From positions 1-64,000 of the forward strand of contig NZ_JASHKQ010000002.1 in assembly GCF_030056795.1 (NCBI RefSeq): a stretch of DNA of 64,000 nucleotides, given 5' to 3'. A program made the translations under genes and the position numbers. The notes under the pieces were generated by a model that worked only from the letters and a program-made list of their open reading frames with translations, made no database searches and was not told the DNA's origin. Below, one piece after another: positions 31,972-40,998 of the stretch. This DNA is from Rhodococcus sp. IEGM 1381. Lineage in GTDB: Bacteria > Actinomycetota > Actinomycetes > Mycobacteriales > Mycobacteriaceae. Positions within the stretch are counted from its first letter, which is position 1. Each line of letters begins with the position of its first letter.

Positions 31972-34364
31972 TATCTAGGTGCTCCTTCTCCGGTGTCCCC
32001 GGTTCTGACTGTGTTGATGGTGTGCGTACTTGAAGTGTTCAAACCGTTCAATGACATGATTTCTGCTCTTGCTGCTGCTGCATTGGTTGTCACGGTATGA
32101 GTCGACTGCAATGACTTAGGAATGCCGTTGAGTTCTGCTGCAACCGCTGATGCATTCGAGGTCACCTGAACATTGACTGCTGGTGGAGTCGGAATGTTCA
32201 TTGCTTCGATGTTGAATGAGACCGGAACCTGTACCGCTGGCGGCACCGGAATGTTCAAAGGTGGAATGGTGTAGTTCACCGGAACAGTCACAGGTGGTGG
32301 AACCGGCAAAGTCACACCATCAGTTTTGTAGTTCACGTTCACTTCAACCGGTGGGATTGTTGGTTGCTCGGGAGCTTCATAGCTCAAGGTCACGATTGCT
32401 TCCAACTGAGCTGTAGCGTTGTCCAAGAATCCACGCGCAAAGTCCCAGAAAGTTCTACCGTTCTGACTGGTGTTGACCGTTACGGGAACTTCGACAGATG
32501 GAATCGCGACACCCGAAATCTGACCTGCAATGCCACTGGTGTCCACTTCAAGAGGCACCGTCACTGCTGGTGGAGTTGGAATCTCGGGTAATGGACCCCA
32601 AACAATCGGAACCGTAACCGCAGCTGGTGCAAAGCCTGGATCGCTATAGACAACCGGAACACTCAAGGTCTGAGCTGCTGCTACGAAACCAGGATCGATG
32701 TAGGTCACCGGGATAGCGATTGCATTACCTGATGTAGGCAGACCTTCAAGTCCGCTGATCTTGGCCACAATGTTGACTGCTGCTAGGTCTGCTGGCATCT
32801 CGACCGATGAAATCTTTGCCTTGATATCCAATGAGTCGGAACCATCAGGCCAATTGACCTCTTTGATGTTCACGTTGACATCGAAGTCATCATTTTTGAA
32901 TAGGTCTGCTAACCATGAGCCGGCTAGGTTACCCAGGAATGCTCCGATGCCTGTTCCAATGGCATTGCCGATAGCATTACCCAAAATATCTGAAACTGTA
33001 TCTGCTACTGTCTCGACTGCATCTGTGATCGCTCCACCCAACAACGCACCGGCAATTTTACCTGCTAAAGCTTTGGCGAACTGTCGACCGAATGCCGCCA
33101 AGATGCCACCGGCAATGAATGCACCGATACCACCCAAGATAGCTGACTTCAAACCGATACCATCGATGAAGTCAACAACGTTAGATAGTCCACCGGCAAT
33201 CTCACCGATAGTATCTGCTGCATCCTGCAAATCGATGTTTCCGAAAAGATCACCGGTTGAGTTCATCAAGTCCTTGAAACCTTGTGATGCTCGGGACCAA
33301 TCGATGTTAGAGAAGTTCTCAGCGAAACGTTCCAGACCTTCGCGCATAGGCTTCATATCGTCTGAGTTCCAAAACTCTTTGATCTTGTAATAGCCTTTGG
33401 CTGCTTTGTCGATGAAACCAGCTACCGACTCGATACCACCGGGAATACCTTCGATGAACCCTGCAATGAGATTCTGAACCTCTGGCGAGTCACCTAAGGT
33501 CTGAAAGAAGTTGCCGAATGCTTCTGTGATCCTTGGCATCGTGGCAATGAGCTTCTGCATCCCCGGCAAACCGGCGTTGAACATCTTCTCGAATGCTGGT
33601 CCTGCCTGGTCCGCTATGGCAGGCAGGGTGTCGTTGAACTGGTTGAGCAATCCCTCTGTGAGTCCAGAGACTCTGCGTAGGCTCGGCTCTACCGCGTAGA
33701 AGGCGGCTCCGAGAGCTGTGGCGGTACGGACCAACGGCTGTTCGAGGTTCTGGGTTACGCCCTTCATGGCGGTTGAGACATCGTTGGCCATGTAGCTGAA
33801 GTGGTCACGTACCTCTTGCGCCCTGGCCGCTGACGCGATGAGTCCACCTGCGATACCGGCAGTGATGACCGTTGAGAGCGCTCCACCGGCAACACCTGCT
33901 GCACCGAACGCCGCTGCTAAGGCTATGGGGCTGGCAACTGCTGCGGAACCCAGACCGATAGCTGCTGTACCGAGCAAAGCTGCTGCAACGGTTGTCCCCT
34001 GGATGGTGCGTCCAAGAGCCTTGATTGTTCTTGCTGTTGTAGCAACCGAACGTCCATTGGTGCGAACCACCACGGTCTGCACACGGGGACGGGTGAGCGT
34101 CTCAATCTGGCCTCTGTAACCGGCTTCGTCCAGATCAACACGAACACGCTGTGTCTGCTCCCTGAGCTGACGAATCGACTCCTGATCAACCTCGACCTTG
34201 ATGCGATTACGTTTGAGGTCGTCCAAAGCTCGCATCGAAGATTTATCGATGTCTACGTGAACTTTGACCCTCTTGTCTTTGAGAGCTGCTAGCTGCGCCT
34301 GAACCTGCTTGATAGCTCCGGTATCGGCTGTAGCTTTGATCTGAATTTTTACCTGATTGGCCAT
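31971..34364 (-). CDS. Tape-measure protein with C-terminal Pro/Val beta-repeat region
   Basis: Sets tail length and is threaded inside the tube. Residues 1-115 are coiled and basic (AQLAALKDKRVKVHVDIDKS). Residues 115-490 are Ala/Gly-rich helices with hydrophobic stretches, usual for tape measures. From about 545 to 740 the character changes: short repeats such as IPTPPAVTVP, LPVPPPVTVP and IPVPPAVQVP, spaced about 20-40 residues, predict beta strands. It starts 12 bp after the end of the frameshifted tail chaperone, as is typical. The total of 797 residues suggests a tail of roughly 100-120 nm. Confidence 0.88.
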   Translation of the reverse strand: MANQVKIQIKATADTGAIKQVQAQLAALKDKRVKVHVDIDKSSMRALDDLKRNRIKVEVDQESIRQLREQTQRVRVDLDEAGYRGQIETLTRPRVQTVVVRTNGRSVATTARTIKALGRTIQGTTVAAALLGTAAIGLGSAAVASPIALAAAFGAAGVAGGALSTVITAGIAGGLIASAARAQEVRDHFSYMANDVSTAMKGVTQNLEQPLVRTATALGAAFYAVEPSLRRVSGLTEGLLNQFNDTLPAIADQAGPAFEKMFNAGLPGMQKLIATMPRITEAFGNFFQTLGDSPEVQNLIAGFIEGIPGGIESVAGFIDKAAKGYYKIKEFWNSDDMKPMREGLERFAENFSNIDWSRASQGFKDLMNSTGDLFGNIDLQDAADTIGEIAGGLSNVVDFIDGIGLKSAILGGIGAFIAGGILAAFGRQFAKALAGKIAGALLGGAITDAVETVADTVSDILGNAIGNAIGTGIGAFLGNLAGSWLADLFKNDDFDVNVNIKEVNWPDGSDSLDIKAKISSVEMPADLAAVNIVAKISGLEGLPTSGNAIAIPVTYIDPGFVAAAQTLSVPVVYSDPGFAPAAVTVPIVWGPLPEIPTPPAVTVPLEVDTSGIAGQISGVAIPSVEVPVTVNTSQNGRTFWDFARGFLDNATAQLEAIVTLSYEAPEQPTIPPVEVNVNYKTDGVTLPVPPPVTVPVNYTIPPLNIPVPPAVQVPVSFNIEAMNIPTPPAVNVQVTSNASAVAAELNGIPKSLQSTHTVTTNAAAARAEIMSLNGLNTSSTHTINTVRTGDTGEGAPR

Positions 34365-34376
34365 TGAGTTATACGC

Positions 34377-34795
34377 TTATTCCTTTCCGTTGTTGTATTC
34401 TGCTTCTACATAAGCCTTTGCGAGTTGAAACTCACGATGACTCATTTCACCGATGCGCAGATAATCGATGTTGAAGGCTCGGCAGACCATGAGTTTGTCC
34501 AAGGTCTGCTGGTCTTCGATGTCTAGTCTTTTTTTACTTCTGGGTCCTCATCGTCATTGCTGAAGCCAGCTTCTTTTGCTGCCTCGTTCAAATCTTCGAC
34601 CGATGTGTCCCACATGTATTCTTCGAAAGCTTCACGATGAAGACCGAATGATCTGCTGCGAGCTTCTTTGTTTGAGCGAATCGAGATGACATATCCGATA
34701 GCTGCCTGGAACTCGAATGTGTGATGATCGTTCTCGATGCGTTCACCTGAAAGCTTCTCGATAAGGTTTAGTTCCATTAGTTTTAAGTCTTGCAT
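34377..34795 (-). CDS. Tail assembly chaperones made by programmed -1 frameshift
   Basis: Two proteins from one start (ATG 34795): a 90-residue form ending at TAG 34523 (DEDPEVKKD), and a 139-residue form made by a -1 shift on the slippery run A-AAA-AAA about 34528-34534. The shifted frame continues RLDIEDQQTLDKLMVCRAF and ends AEYNNGKE at TAA 34377. This is the gpG/gpGT arrangement of lambda: both forms coat the tape measure during tail assembly. Position between tail tube and tape measure supports it. A start at 34909 would lie inside the upstream gene and is rejected. Confidence 0.88.
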
Positions 34796-34815
34796 TGTTT
34801 TCCCATTTCCCCGGA

Positions 34816-35229
34816 TCAAAGTCCGGCTTGTTTGATTTTGATGTCTACTTCTTCTTCGATAATTGCGATAGCTCGTGGAGTCGATGCAATCAATGCTCGA
34901 TCCATCCACGGATTTGGTCCTACTCGGTGAGGTCCATATGAGCCTCTGGCAAAACCACCATTGTGTTGAGCTGCTACATAGATGCCACCACCATGACTTC
35001 TACGTCCCCCGCCACCTGCTGTCACGGTTGCCTGCATGTTCGTGCTTCTGAGACGATGACTACCGATCAACGCTCCCGTAAATTCGGGTGCCTCATCGAT
35101 TGCATTGTCGAACATTAACGTCCCGATCCTGTCGAAAGCACCGGAGAATTGATGCAATGAACCGGACAGAACGCCTAGCTTTGCAATTATTTCTCCTGCA
35201 CCTTCGACAGTGATCGAGATGTCAATCAT
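34816..35229 (-). CDS. HK97 gp10-like neck/stopper protein
   Basis: A 137-residue protein (MIDISITVEGAGEIIAKLGV) with the pattern of the HK97-gp10/stopper family: an N-terminal helix, the middle TGALIGSHRLRSTN, and near the end GPHRVGPNPWMDRAL, matching the usual HPG-x-PNPF-x-R-A. In most siphoviruses this gene precedes the tail-terminator and tail-tube genes; here it follows the tail tube, an unusual order. It starts 2 bp after the tail-tube stop. Confidence 0.75.
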   Translation of the reverse strand: MIDISITVEGAGEIIAKLGVLSGSLHQFSGAFDRIGTLMFDNAIDEAPEFTGALIGSHRLRSTNMQATVTAGGGGRRSHGGGIYVAAQHNGGFARGSYGPHRVGPNPWMDRALIASTPRAIAIIEEEVDIKIKQAGL

Positions 35230-35231
35230 GA

Positions 35232-35654
35232 TTAAACGCCAGTTCCTGAAAGAACCTTGTTAGGTGTGCCGATCACGTCGAATGTGAACTCGAAAGTCGC
35301 ATCCGTTCCAGCTTCCGCTGAAATATCCGGTCTGTTCGGAATACGAACCGTACCGGTATAACGTGGCTTTGCTGCACTTGTTGTACCTGCATGAGGCTGA
35401 ATATCGAACGCTGCTGATGCTCCTGCGTTGTTCCATAGATAGTCATGCAATGATCCTGCTGAACCGCCGTCCCACGCTGCATTCACTGTCAAAGTCCATG
35501 CACGGTTTGCACCTGCGTTGTACTCAGCAAATGTAGTTGAATCGCTTTCAGCTTCATCTGATGTCAGATCGAAAGATGTGATGTCAGACACGTAGTCTGT
35601 TCCCGCAACGCGTAGCGCAAAGATAGACTTCAATTTTCCATTGGCAATCGCCAT
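35232..35654 (-). CDS. Major tail (tube) protein
   Basis: A 140-residue protein starting MAIANGKLKSIFALRVAGTD, with strong RBS GAAGGAGA and a TAATG overlap with the gene before. It is beta-rich (VSDITSFDLTSDEAESDSTT, WTLTVNAAWDGGSAGSL, ATFEFTFDVIGTPNKVL), the pattern of tail-tube proteins with the lambda gpV/Hcp fold. Position upstream of chaperone and tape measure agrees. It is among the shortest expected for this function. Confidence 0.8.
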   Translation of the reverse strand: MAIANGKLKSIFALRVAGTDYVSDITSFDLTSDEAESDSTTFAEYNAGANRAWTLTVNAAWDGGSAGSLHDYLWNNAGASAAFDIQPHAGTTSAAKPRYTGTVRIPNRPDISAEAGTDATFEFTFDVIGTPNKVLSGTGV

Positions 35655-36076
35655 TATAATTCTCCTTCTTCAATAGTTAATTCATTGCTAAAAGCAATGT
35701 TTGCTGCAAGTAGTCGTCCACCGTCTCTGTCAATGGCAACGAAACTCGTAACCTCGACATCGTCCAAGTTTCTGACTACCGATAAACACTTCTTCAATAG
35801 GTCGTCCAAGTCACGCATAGATGACTCTTTGTCTTCCGGCCCCGCGATTATCGAAAGATTCAAGCGAATTGCAATGCTGAAATCGTTCTCGCCCAATGTT
35901 GGATTGACAACTTGTATGTAATCCTCTGCTGGGTACATCTGGACATAAGGTGGAGCTTGCTTTCTCATTCCACCGCCCAAGATGTAGCCGGTACCGTAAA
36001 CATCGACACCCAATTCCCCGAGAGCTAAACCGATGCTCTCTTTGTAGTTGTAGATTGCTCCAAGATCGTTTTTCAT
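35654..36076 (-). CDS. Tail terminator-like protein
   Basis: A 140-residue protein (MKNDLGAIYNYKESIGLALG). ATG 36076 is chosen because it overlaps the stop of the connector gene (TGATG); the frame opens three codons earlier with GTG. A helix-strand pattern with VDVYGTGYI and PPYVQMYPAEDYIQVVNP fits lambda gpU-type tail terminators that cap the tube and join it to the head. Assignment is by position and size; sequence similarity is not obvious by eye. Confidence 0.6.
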   Translation of the reverse strand: MKNDLGAIYNYKESIGLALGELGVDVYGTGYILGGGMRKQAPPYVQMYPAEDYIQVVNPTLGENDFSIAIRLNLSIIAGPEDKESSMRDLDDLLKKCLSVVRNLDDVEVTSFVAIDRDGGRLLAANIAFSNELTIEEGEL

Positions 36077-36444
36077 CAGAACCACCCAACGAACTTGCGT
36101 AAGATGGGGTAGGCGTAATGCATCGGATCTTTGGGACGTACGGTTACGAACGTTCCATCCTGGCCGTACTGACCTGATGTGCTGGTGTCTTTGGTATCCG
36201 CAAAGTAGAGCTGCTGCGCCACCTTGAGATGCACCGACATATACACAGGTACGGGAACCTTCGACTTACGAACACCCAGAAAAGCATCGATCATGCTTCC
36301 CGCTGAATCCAAGTTTCTCTTGAGATTCGGGTCATCGTTCTGATCGGCAGTGATGCCAACGAACTCGGAGAACATCTGAACTGTTACGCCGTCGACGTTG
36401 TCGTAAGAATCAAGGAATGTATCTACGTATATGTCGGTGCTCAT
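36076..36444 (-). CDS. Head-tail connector (gp6-like adaptor)
   Basis: A 122-residue protein starting MSTDIYVDTFLDSYDNVDG, mostly helical in the first two thirds (LKRNLDSAGSMIDAFLG, SVHLKVAQQLYFADTKD), consistent with the adaptor protein bound below the portal. It starts 2 bp after the capsid gene stop. The function is assigned by place between the capsid and tail-terminator genes. Confidence 0.65.
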   Translation of the reverse strand: MSTDIYVDTFLDSYDNVDGVTVQMFSEFVGITADQNDDPNLKRNLDSAGSMIDAFLGVRKSKVPVPVYMSVHLKVAQQLYFADTKDTSTSGQYGQDGTFVTVRPKDPMHYAYPILRKFVGWF

Positions 36445-36446
36445 GA

Positions 36447-37994
36447 TCAGCTCGCGTCTACAATCTTTGTGATGCCCTTAGCGTCGTTCACTGCAACCGC
36501 AAAGTAGCCGTAAAGGCTGAAATCCTTTGTGAGGTTGATGATGTTCTCATCTTGCAATGCAACTGGCGCACCTGGTGACTCGTAAGATGTAAGAGCCTGA
36601 GCTGATGCAACAACGATTGTTCCTGCTGCCAGATTCTTTCCTACAACCAATGGTGTGTTATCGATTACACCCGCGAGGCGTCCTGCTGGGATTGAACCGA
36701 ATGAGTTCACACCATCGCCATTGAGAACGAACAATGGACGGCCTGTTGTATCCACGAGAAGTGACAGCTTCTTGTGAACGTCACGGCTGACCAAAATCAC
36801 GTCGGCCTGTAGACCCTTGGAGTTGTCATCGATAGCTGCTTTCGCATCGATCACCGCTTCGAGGTACATCGCTGCTGTCTTCGCTGAGTTTGTCGCTCCT
36901 GCAAGCTCTACAGAGTTGACTCCTGCTGCACCGGCCAACGCTGCCTGTACTGCGGATTCGGTTGAGTTTCCGTAAGAGATAGCCTGGAAACGTAGAACTG
37001 ATTCAAGGTAGGCAACGTCTGAGCGCTCGATAGCCTGACGGCTCAATGAGCTGTAGCCACCATGAGTAACTACGGGAGCTGTCGCTGTGTCGATTACTAG
37101 CTCTAGGTAAGGCAGATCGGCACCTTCTGCTGACTGAACGCCAACGGCACCTGTTTCAGTCTTTACATATGGATACTCGATTGAGTTTCCTGTGCCTGGC
37201 AATGGTGCTGACGCAAAGAGATTCTTTACGATGCGCTGCTTTTCTACGAGCTTGAGAGTCTGATTAACCCAAGCTGGACGAATAGCATCCGCATCTACAG
37301 TTGTCGCGCCTGTGAAAGCACGTACCTGAATCTTTGCTTCATCTGCGCCTGTAGCTAGAGCCTTGAGAAAGTCTCCACCTGAGCGGTATTCTTTTACTGC
37401 TGATGAGTCATTTGACTCACGTGTCTCGAGGACACTCATTTTGCGATCTAGTTCGGATACGGTCTCTCTAAGCTCCGTAACATCGCTAGAAAGCTTGTCA
37501 TTGATTTCTGACATATCTTCTTCATCATCTACTTTCTTGTTATTTTCGCGTACTTCTAAAAGAGCCGCACCCGCATAAACGGGTAATTCCGCAAGAGAAA
37601 TCTCCTGCAAATCTATTTTTGTTCTTACTAAAACTCCGTCTTCGTCTCTGTGCTCCAATGGCACGAAACCGACAGAGAAACCTTTGATTCTGCCTGCTGC
37701 AATATCAGATAGGACTTTGTCACCCTTGGCGTTCTTGTGAATCTTCGCCACAACCTTGAGACCTTTGGAATCAGAAGTAGATTCCTTGATGTAGCCGATA
37801 GCTAGACCATTGTCCTGATGATCGTGACGGTAGTAAACCGGTCCTTCGCTGTGATCTGCGATTGAACCGAACTCGAAACGCTCTTTGTATCCCCCGGCGC
37901 GAACCTCTGCTACCTGGTCATACGGAACCGCAATTCCGATGACTTCGCGCTGTTCTGCTCTGAGTTCAATACCTGATAGTTCTCTAATCTCCAT
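36447..37994 (-). CDS. Fused prohead protease - major capsid protein (HK97 type)
   Basis: One 515-residue polypeptide. Residues 1-155 are a U35-type prohead protease: REVIGIAVPYDQVAEVR, the catalytic His in VYYRHDHQDNG and the catalytic Ser in IKGFSVGFVPLE. Residues 160-195 form a coiled coil like the HK97 delta domain (INDKLSSDVTELRETVSELD). Residues 205-515 are the HK97-fold capsid (VKNLFASAPLPGTGNSIEYP, VTHGGYSSLSRQAIERSDVA). The protease should cut itself and the delta part away during maturation. The gene overlaps portal by 11 bp. Confidence 0.92.
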   Translation of the reverse strand: MEIRELSGIELRAEQREVIGIAVPYDQVAEVRAGGYKERFEFGSIADHSEGPVYYRHDHQDNGLAIGYIKESTSDSKGLKVVAKIHKNAKGDKVLSDIAAGRIKGFSVGFVPLEHRDEDGVLVRTKIDLQEISLAELPVYAGAALLEVRENNKKVDDEEDMSEINDKLSSDVTELRETVSELDRKMSVLETRESNDSSAVKEYRSGGDFLKALATGADEAKIQVRAFTGATTVDADAIRPAWVNQTLKLVEKQRIVKNLFASAPLPGTGNSIEYPYVKTETGAVGVQSAEGADLPYLELVIDTATAPVVTHGGYSSLSRQAIERSDVAYLESVLRFQAISYGNSTESAVQAALAGAAGVNSVELAGATNSAKTAAMYLEAVIDAKAAIDDNSKGLQADVILVSRDVHKKLSLLVDTTGRPLFVLNGDGVNSFGSIPAGRLAGVIDNTPLVVGKNLAAGTIVVASAQALTSYESPGAPVALQDENIINLTKDFSLYGYFAVAVNDAKGITKIVDAS

Positions 37995-39150
37995 TTTCGT
38001 TTGGTTGTTCCTTATTTTTATCGTCCTGCTCCACCGGCGCTACGGCCAAAGGTGGTAATCCTCGTGTTGCTCTAATCTCGTTAGCGGTAACTGTGCCGTT
38101 CTCGATGTCGATCTTTTCTGCTTCACGCTGAGCTTTTGGATCGAGTCTCAAAAGGTCTTCTTCTTTGAACTTGACCGTACGACGACCCGGCAATAGGTCT
38201 GAGAAATGATCTTCGATTTCATCCAAGAATCTGTTGAGTGTTCCCTGCAAGAATCGAGTATTAGCCTGCTGTAAGTTCTGGTAAGTTGTGCTGCTTTGCG
38301 TCTGAGCTTCCATTGCCTCTGCTGGGACACCCAACAAGCGACATAGCTGCAAGTTCACCTCATGCAATACTTCGATGAAGTTGGTTGCATTGGGATCGAG
38401 ATTGATCGACTTGTAATCGAGACCAGACGGTAATACCGCTAGTTGCTGATGGTCCTTCAAGAATTTGATGAAACCGTCTGCCGCATCCTGCATATCATCG
38501 ATGTTGATGTGATCTTTGGTCGTCAACAGACCTCGTGGAGTAATGCCGATGTTGAAGAACTGTTCGATGTAGTCCTGCAACATGAGAGCAAATCTGAAGA
38601 CTCCTGGTGCGGCCTGAATGGCTCCCATACCTCTGAGCTGTCCCGGCACTCTGTTGAGCTTGAGATGCCTAATAGAGTCACGTCTGATCTGCGACTGACC
38701 GATGAAGTACACAATGACGCCGTTACGCTTCTCGACTGTCACTGCTTCGGGATCGATGATTTCCAAAGCTGTAGCTTCATTGCGAGCATTTCGAGTCACA
38801 CGCCAGAATGCTTCACCATGAAGAACCATCGACGAGACAGTCTCCTGAATGAACGCTTTGCGAGACTGGAAAGGATCGGGCTTGTTGATGAGCGGCAAGT
38901 TATCTTGCTTCTCATTGTCCACGAATGTCTCTAGATCAAGCTCTGAAACCAATGTCGATAGATACTGCATCGATCTGAAAACAATGTCGATGCGAACCAA
39001 TTCGCTTGGCTTATGTAACAATGTATTACTTCGGGCAGGAGGAATTATCCCGGTTAGCGGACTATCTCCACCGGCAGAACCTTCTGAACCTTCTCGTATT
39101 TCTAATGGCGTTAGTGTTTCAAACCCAAATAGTTTAGCTAAATATCCCAT
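37984..39150 (-). CDS. Portal protein (HK97 gp3 family)
   Basis: A 388-residue protein forming the dodecameric ring through which DNA enters the head. Family features are FRSMQYLSTLVSELDLETFV near residue 60, the ETVSSMVLHGEAFWRVTRN region, and PAEAMEAQTQSSTTYQNLQQ followed by ARFLQGTL-type sequence (ANTRFLQGTLNRFLDEIEDH). The C-terminus is charged (DKNKEQPNENGD). It lies 24 bp after terL. Confidence 0.92.
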   Translation of the reverse strand: MGYLAKLFGFETLTPLEIREGSEGSAGGDSPLTGIIPPARSNTLLHKPSELVRIDIVFRSMQYLSTLVSELDLETFVDNEKQDNLPLINKPDPFQSRKAFIQETVSSMVLHGEAFWRVTRNARNEATALEIIDPEAVTVEKRNGVIVYFIGQSQIRRDSIRHLKLNRVPGQLRGMGAIQAAPGVFRFALMLQDYIEQFFNIGITPRGLLTTKDHINIDDMQDAADGFIKFLKDHQQLAVLPSGLDYKSINLDPNATNFIEVLHEVNLQLCRLLGVPAEAMEAQTQSSTTYQNLQQANTRFLQGTLNRFLDEIEDHFSDLLPGRRTVKFKEEDLLRLDPKAQREAEKIDIENGTVTANEIRATRGLPPLAVAPVEQDDKNKEQPNENGD

Positions 39151-39174
39151 ATCGTTACAGTAATTATACCATAT

Positions 39175-40656
39175 TTACGCACTAATTGTTTGAAGTTTCT
39201 CTCTGTTTCTGCTATCTGCATAATGCACGGCCATAGCCATTGATTTGATTGAATCGATATCAGAAGGAGAATCTTTGGTGCTTATTTTGTACCCGTCCCC
39301 CGACGCAACGGTAAGAGCTACCGCACGTTGCTTAACCATCACCGGATCATTCTTGTGGACCAAACGATTGGTAGCTGCGAGTGAAAAGGTTACTGATGTA
39401 GCTTGTGCGAGCTGTTGAACGTTGTAGAACTCAACGGGAAGGTGGTACTTCTCCCTGAGATTTACTCGTAGCTCTTTGAGAGTGATCGCATCCATCACAA
39501 AGATGCCTCTGTGACTGCGGTAGAGCTGTCTACAGATCTCTGTGAGCTTGTCCGTGGTCGGATTTTTTATGGTTGCAACGACCTCGGTACAGATCTTCCC
39601 GTCGACCATGTTGGCCGCAACGATGCTTGCGAAGTCCCAGTGCTCCGTACGGTCAATGGCGAACACTGCTCCCCTACGAGCATCCGCCGGCACTCCTTGA
39701 CCAGCGGATTTGGTCCACATCGCCAATGGGAGGAACAGATTCTCTGCCTGACCGTGACGACCCAAGATGTAACGGGTGTACTCATGGTCCGGAATCGATG
39801 CTGTCTCTTCGAGCACCTGCTCGAACGGGATGCGTCCACACTCAACGGCAGGATTCGCGGCTGAAATCATCTCTCGGCTACGTAGCGGGTACTCCCCGTC
39901 CATCGTCTCCGGGGCGTAGTAGCGAAAGAAACCGAAACGCTCGTGAAGTCCCTGCATAGCTCCGGTGCCGTATGCCTCAAGCTGATGCAAGAGCGTAGAC
40001 AGCTCGTCACCTGCTGATGTGATGCCCACCAGGATCGAATCCGGCTGAGCCTGTAGACCGATCTTCATGTTCGTATAGACCTGAGGGTCCAAGAGGTGCA
40101 CTTCGTCCACCACAACGGCAATGGACGCTGGCGCTGAGAACGGGATCGATTGCAGATTCTTCGGCTGTACGGTCGCGTAAGCCTTGAGTTCGGCCATGAT
40201 CGCGTTGTCCCTAGGACGCAACGTTCGCTGTTGCCTGTTGACCGTGTGACGCTTCGACAGGGCCTCGACCTGGTGAATCGGCATCACAACGCGGTCGAAC
40301 AAGATGGTTGCCTGCTGAACCGAGCTCGCTACGCATCCCATCTTCACCACATGGCCTCGTTTGGCTGACTTGAGGTACCCCAGGAACATCAAGGCACCCA
40401 GAACGGTTGTCTTGCCCACCTGGCGGGGTACTTCGATGAGCACACCTTCGCGGTATCGCAGCTTCCCTCGTAGACGCTCATCGGCATGATCTGGTGGGTA
40501 GGTTTCGAGGACAGAGCGCATCAACCAGATTTGCCAAGGGTCCAACGATTGCCCCGGCAACATGTAGAAGCGATTGACTCGCTCGATGTCCGACTCTGTA
40601 AGTGCGCTGGTGAAGTTGGCGCTAAGCGGTTTGGTGTACTCGGCAGGCAAAAGCAC
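39175..40656 (-). CDS. Terminase large subunit
   Basis: A 493-residue packaging motor and nuclease. Walker A reads EVPRQVGKTTVLGALMFLGY and Walker B AVVVDEVHLLD. The C-terminal RNase-H-like nuclease starts VFAIDRTEHWDFASIVAANM with its first Asp and continues FVMDAITLKELRVNLREKY. It starts at GTG 40656 in a TAGTG overlap with the putative small subunit. GC in the motor part is a little higher than in neighbouring phage genes. Confidence 0.93.
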   Translation of the reverse strand: MLLPAEYTKPLSANFTSALTESDIERVNRFYMLPGQSLDPWQIWLMRSVLETYPPDHADERLRGKLRYREGVLIEVPRQVGKTTVLGALMFLGYLKSAKRGHVVKMGCVASSVQQATILFDRVVMPIHQVEALSKRHTVNRQQRTLRPRDNAIMAELKAYATVQPKNLQSIPFSAPASIAVVVDEVHLLDPQVYTNMKIGLQAQPDSILVGITSAGDELSTLLHQLEAYGTGAMQGLHERFGFFRYYAPETMDGEYPLRSREMISAANPAVECGRIPFEQVLEETASIPDHEYTRYILGRHGQAENLFLPLAMWTKSAGQGVPADARRGAVFAIDRTEHWDFASIVAANMVDGKICTEVVATIKNPTTDKLTEICRQLYRSHRGIFVMDAITLKELRVNLREKYHLPVEFYNVQQLAQATSVTFSLAATNRLVHKNDPVMVKQRAVALTVASGDGYKISTKDSPSDIDSIKSMAMAVHYADSRNREKLQTISA

Positions 40657-40994
40657 TAGATGAAATCCCCTAGTGCTTCGACATCGGGGTCGACCTGCTC
40701 GGCAAGCTCTGCTGCGATTTTCGCGTCATGCTGGCGCTGGCGCTCATCCAAAATCATCTTCTGAAGCGCTGTGAAGCTCATGCGCCACTCGTTGATGACA
40801 GTTCCGCTGGTCTGACGGTTACCCTCTGCTTTTCCATCCAAGGTTGCTGCGATATGGATGAGCTGAGTGATCAACGGCAGACAATCATCATCGATGAAGT
40901 CTTTGTTCTTCTCTACGTACTTATCTACGCTTGATTCGTAGCTATATTCGCTCAAGCGATTCAATCTGTTTTCGTTTACATCTTTCTTCGGCAT
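40656..40994 (-). CDS. Putative terminase small subunit
   Basis: A 112-residue, mainly helical protein (MPKKDVNENRLNRLSEYSYE; LPLITQLIHIAATLDGKAEG; TALQKMILDERQRQHDAKIA), coupled to terL by a shared base. Size and place fit a small terminase subunit that recognises the packaging site; I see no clear HTH. It starts 4 bp after the endonuclease VII-like gene. Confidence 0.65.
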   Translation of the reverse strand: MPKKDVNENRLNRLSEYSYESSVDKYVEKNKDFIDDDCLPLITQLIHIAATLDGKAEGNRQTSGTVINEWRMSFTALQKMILDERQRQHDAKIAAELAEQVDPDVEALGDFI

Positions 40995-40998
40995 TAAC

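Noticed and set aside
34795..34909. N-terminal extension of the tail chaperone frame to 34909
   Set aside because: It lies inside the gp10-like gene and is Ser/Arg-rich; ATG 34795 directly after that gene fits better.
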